This document shows positions 14,701 to 15,988 of a DNA stretch of 15,988 nt, in pieces (position 1 is the stretch's first letter; every line of letters starts with the position of its first letter). Position numbers and translations under genes: made by a program. Location: NCBI GenBank assembly GCA_900541015.1, contig UQIB01000039.1, positions 1 to 15,988 of the forward strand, written 5' to 3'. The notes beneath the pieces were generated by a model, which saw nothing but the letters and a program-made list of their open reading frames with translations, did no database searches and was not told the origin of the DNA. The DNA is from an uncultured Collinsella sp. Its GTDB lineage: Bacteria > Actinomycetota > Coriobacteriia > Coriobacteriales > Coriobacteriaceae.

Positions 14701-15988
14701 GGCGTAGGTGAAGGTTGTAACGTCAAACATGCCCTCGGGGCGGATGCGGAGCGTCGGGATGACCGGCAGGGGCAGGAAGATGATGCCCATGATGGGGTCG
14801 AGCGGCGGCTCAATACCCATGGCGCGCGCCTTGACCATAAAGTCGTCGTGCTGCGCGGCAACGTCCTCGGCCGTGCCTTCGCTCATAAGGCCACCGAGCG
14901 CCAGCGGAATGCGCGCCACGACCTCGCCGTTACGCACCAGCACGTGACCACCCTGGCCCACGGCCTCAACGGCAGCCATCATATCGGCAGCGTTATCGCC
15001 CACCACGCACACGTTGTGCGAGTCGTGGCCGATCGTGGAGGCAATGGCACCACCGGTGATGGTGAAACCGCGCACCCAGCCGCGACCGATATGCTTGCCG
15101 ACCAGGCCCAGGCCAGCGGGACCGTCGCCATCGGCGCCCTCGGCCTGCAGCGACGCGCCGCGGCCATGGCGCTCAATCAGCATAATGCGACGCAAGTCCT
15201 CGTCAGTCTCGGGACGAACCATGCCCGTGATAGCCATGCCAGGGATCACATCAATAACCGCCTCGCCCGGCTTAAAGGCATAATCGAACACGTCAAGCGA
15301 AAGCTTCGGCAGCTTAACGGAAGCACGCAGCTCATCGGCAAGCGCTGCGACCTCAGCGGTCTCGGGCGCAACCTCGCCCACAAAGGTGCCGTCCTGTGCC
15401 ACGAGCGCGCCGGCGGCATACACGCGATGCGGAGCTGTGGCAAACGTCAGGTCGTTGAGCACCAGCAGGTCGGCACGCTTGCCTGGGGCGATCGCGCCGC
15501 GGAGCTCATGCGGGTCGCGACAGCCGTGGTCCAGGCCAAATGCCTCAGCCGTGGAAAGGGACGCCATGGAGATGGCGACCACCGGGTCGACGCCAGCCTC
15601 GATGGCCACGCGGCAGGCATTGTCGATCATGCCGGTCGAAAGCGCGTCGGAGGGAGCGCGGTCGTCGGTCGCAAAGCAGCAGCGGCGGGCGCGGGCGGGG
15701 TTTTCCAGCAGCATCGGGGACAAATTGGCCAGATCGTGGCTGCACGTGCCCTCACGCAGCATCACATACATGCCGCGGGACAGCTTGTCGAGTGCCTCCT
15801 CGGGAATCGTCGACTCGTGGTCGGCGATAATGCCCGCTGCGGCATAGGCATTGAGGTCCTTACCGGCAACGAGCGGCGCGTGGCCGTCAACCTGCTTGGA
15901 CGGCGTCTGGCTGGCAGCATCGATGCGAGCACAGGTCTCGGGGTCGGCCATAAAGACGCCCGGCAGGTTCATCATTTCGCCCAGACCA
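14695..15988 (-). CDS. ade: Adenine deaminase, C-terminal part (gene runs off the window)
   Basis: Adenine deaminase converts adenine to hypoxanthine and ammonia in purine salvage. About 430 C-terminal residues are visible; the family is usually about 570-600, so the N-terminal 150 or so (including the HxH metal motif) lie outside. The visible part opens with GLGEMMNLPGVF. It also has the metal-site region CFATDDRAPSDAL, the amidohydrolase closing segment GAIAPGKRADLLVLNDL, and the C-terminal Ade-type domain with IGHDSHNVCVVGDNAADM. The frame is intact to TAG. That stop and the last Asp codon lie inside REP-like copy B. The second HAD gene lies downstream on the same strand but has its own promoter, so the two are probably not one operon. 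Confidence 0.93.
   Translation of the reverse strand, partial: GLGEMMNLPGVFMADPETCARIDAASQTPSKQVDGHAPLVAGKDLNAYAAAGIIADHESTIPEEALDKLSRGMYVMLREGTCSHDLANLSPMLLENPARARRCCFATDDRAPSDALSTGMIDNACRVAIEAGVDPVVAISMASLSTAEAFGLDHGCRDPHELRGAIAPGKRADLLVLNDLTFATAPHRVYAAGALVAQDGTFVGEVAPETAEVAALADELRASVKLPKLSLDVFDYAFKPGEAVIDVIPGMAITGMVRPETDEDLRRIMLIERHGRGASLQAEGADGDGPAGLGLVGKHIGRGWVRGFTITGGAIASTIGHDSHNVCVVGDNAADMMAAVEAVGQGGHVLVRNGEVVARIPLALGGLMSEGTAEDVAAQHDDFMVKARAMGIEPPLDPIMGIIFLPLPVIPTLRIRPEGMFDVTTFTYAD

Overview
The window looks like chromosomal DNA from a high-GC Gram-positive anaerobe of the class Coriobacteriia, most likely Collinsella or a close relative. This is inferred from the GC-rich coding, the transketolase split into two genes, the secA-prfB-yitT order, an actinobacterial-type RF2 without a frameshift, and the style of the short intergenic repeats. 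No rRNA, tRNA, CRISPR array or transposase gene was seen.

Layout. Bases 27-1800 hold the two halves of a split transketolase (minus strand, N-terminal half first). Bases 2007-7018 hold a minus-strand block: secA, then prfB overlapping it by one base, then a YitT-family membrane protein whose leader contains an intrinsic terminator. Bases 7246-7864 hold rpmE (ribosomal protein L31 with a long Ala/Lys/Glu tail), its terminator, and a structured leader that can pair with its own Shine-Dalgarno. Bases 7995-10696 are an accessory cassette between two 49-bp direct repeats. The cassette has a single-chain ABC exporter (ABC-2-like membrane domain fused to a C-terminal ATPase), a small exported tyrosine-rich protein one base after the exporter stop codon, a strong terminator, and the 3' stub of a second ABC ATPase that ends exactly at one repeat. 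Bases 10874-12718 (plus) hold an ACT-domain protein, citrate synthase and a terminator. Bases 12744-14488 hold two convergent Cof-type HAD phosphatases. The rest is the C-terminal part of adenine deaminase (minus), which runs off the window end.

Most of the genes are housekeeping: pentose-phosphate carbon flow, Sec secretion, translation termination, entry to the citrate branch, purine salvage and sugar-phosphate or cofactor phosphatases. The unusual material is (1) the ABC exporter plus exported-peptide cassette and its direct repeats; (2) an RF2 whose UGA-reading SPF tripeptide is SPT, in a window where only one of 13 intact genes ends in TGA; (3) three leaders (yitT, rpmE, the second HAD gene) with hairpins placed to control expression; and (4) a REP-like element, present as an inverted pair around the second HAD gene, that begins at the last codon and TAG stop of each gene it follows.
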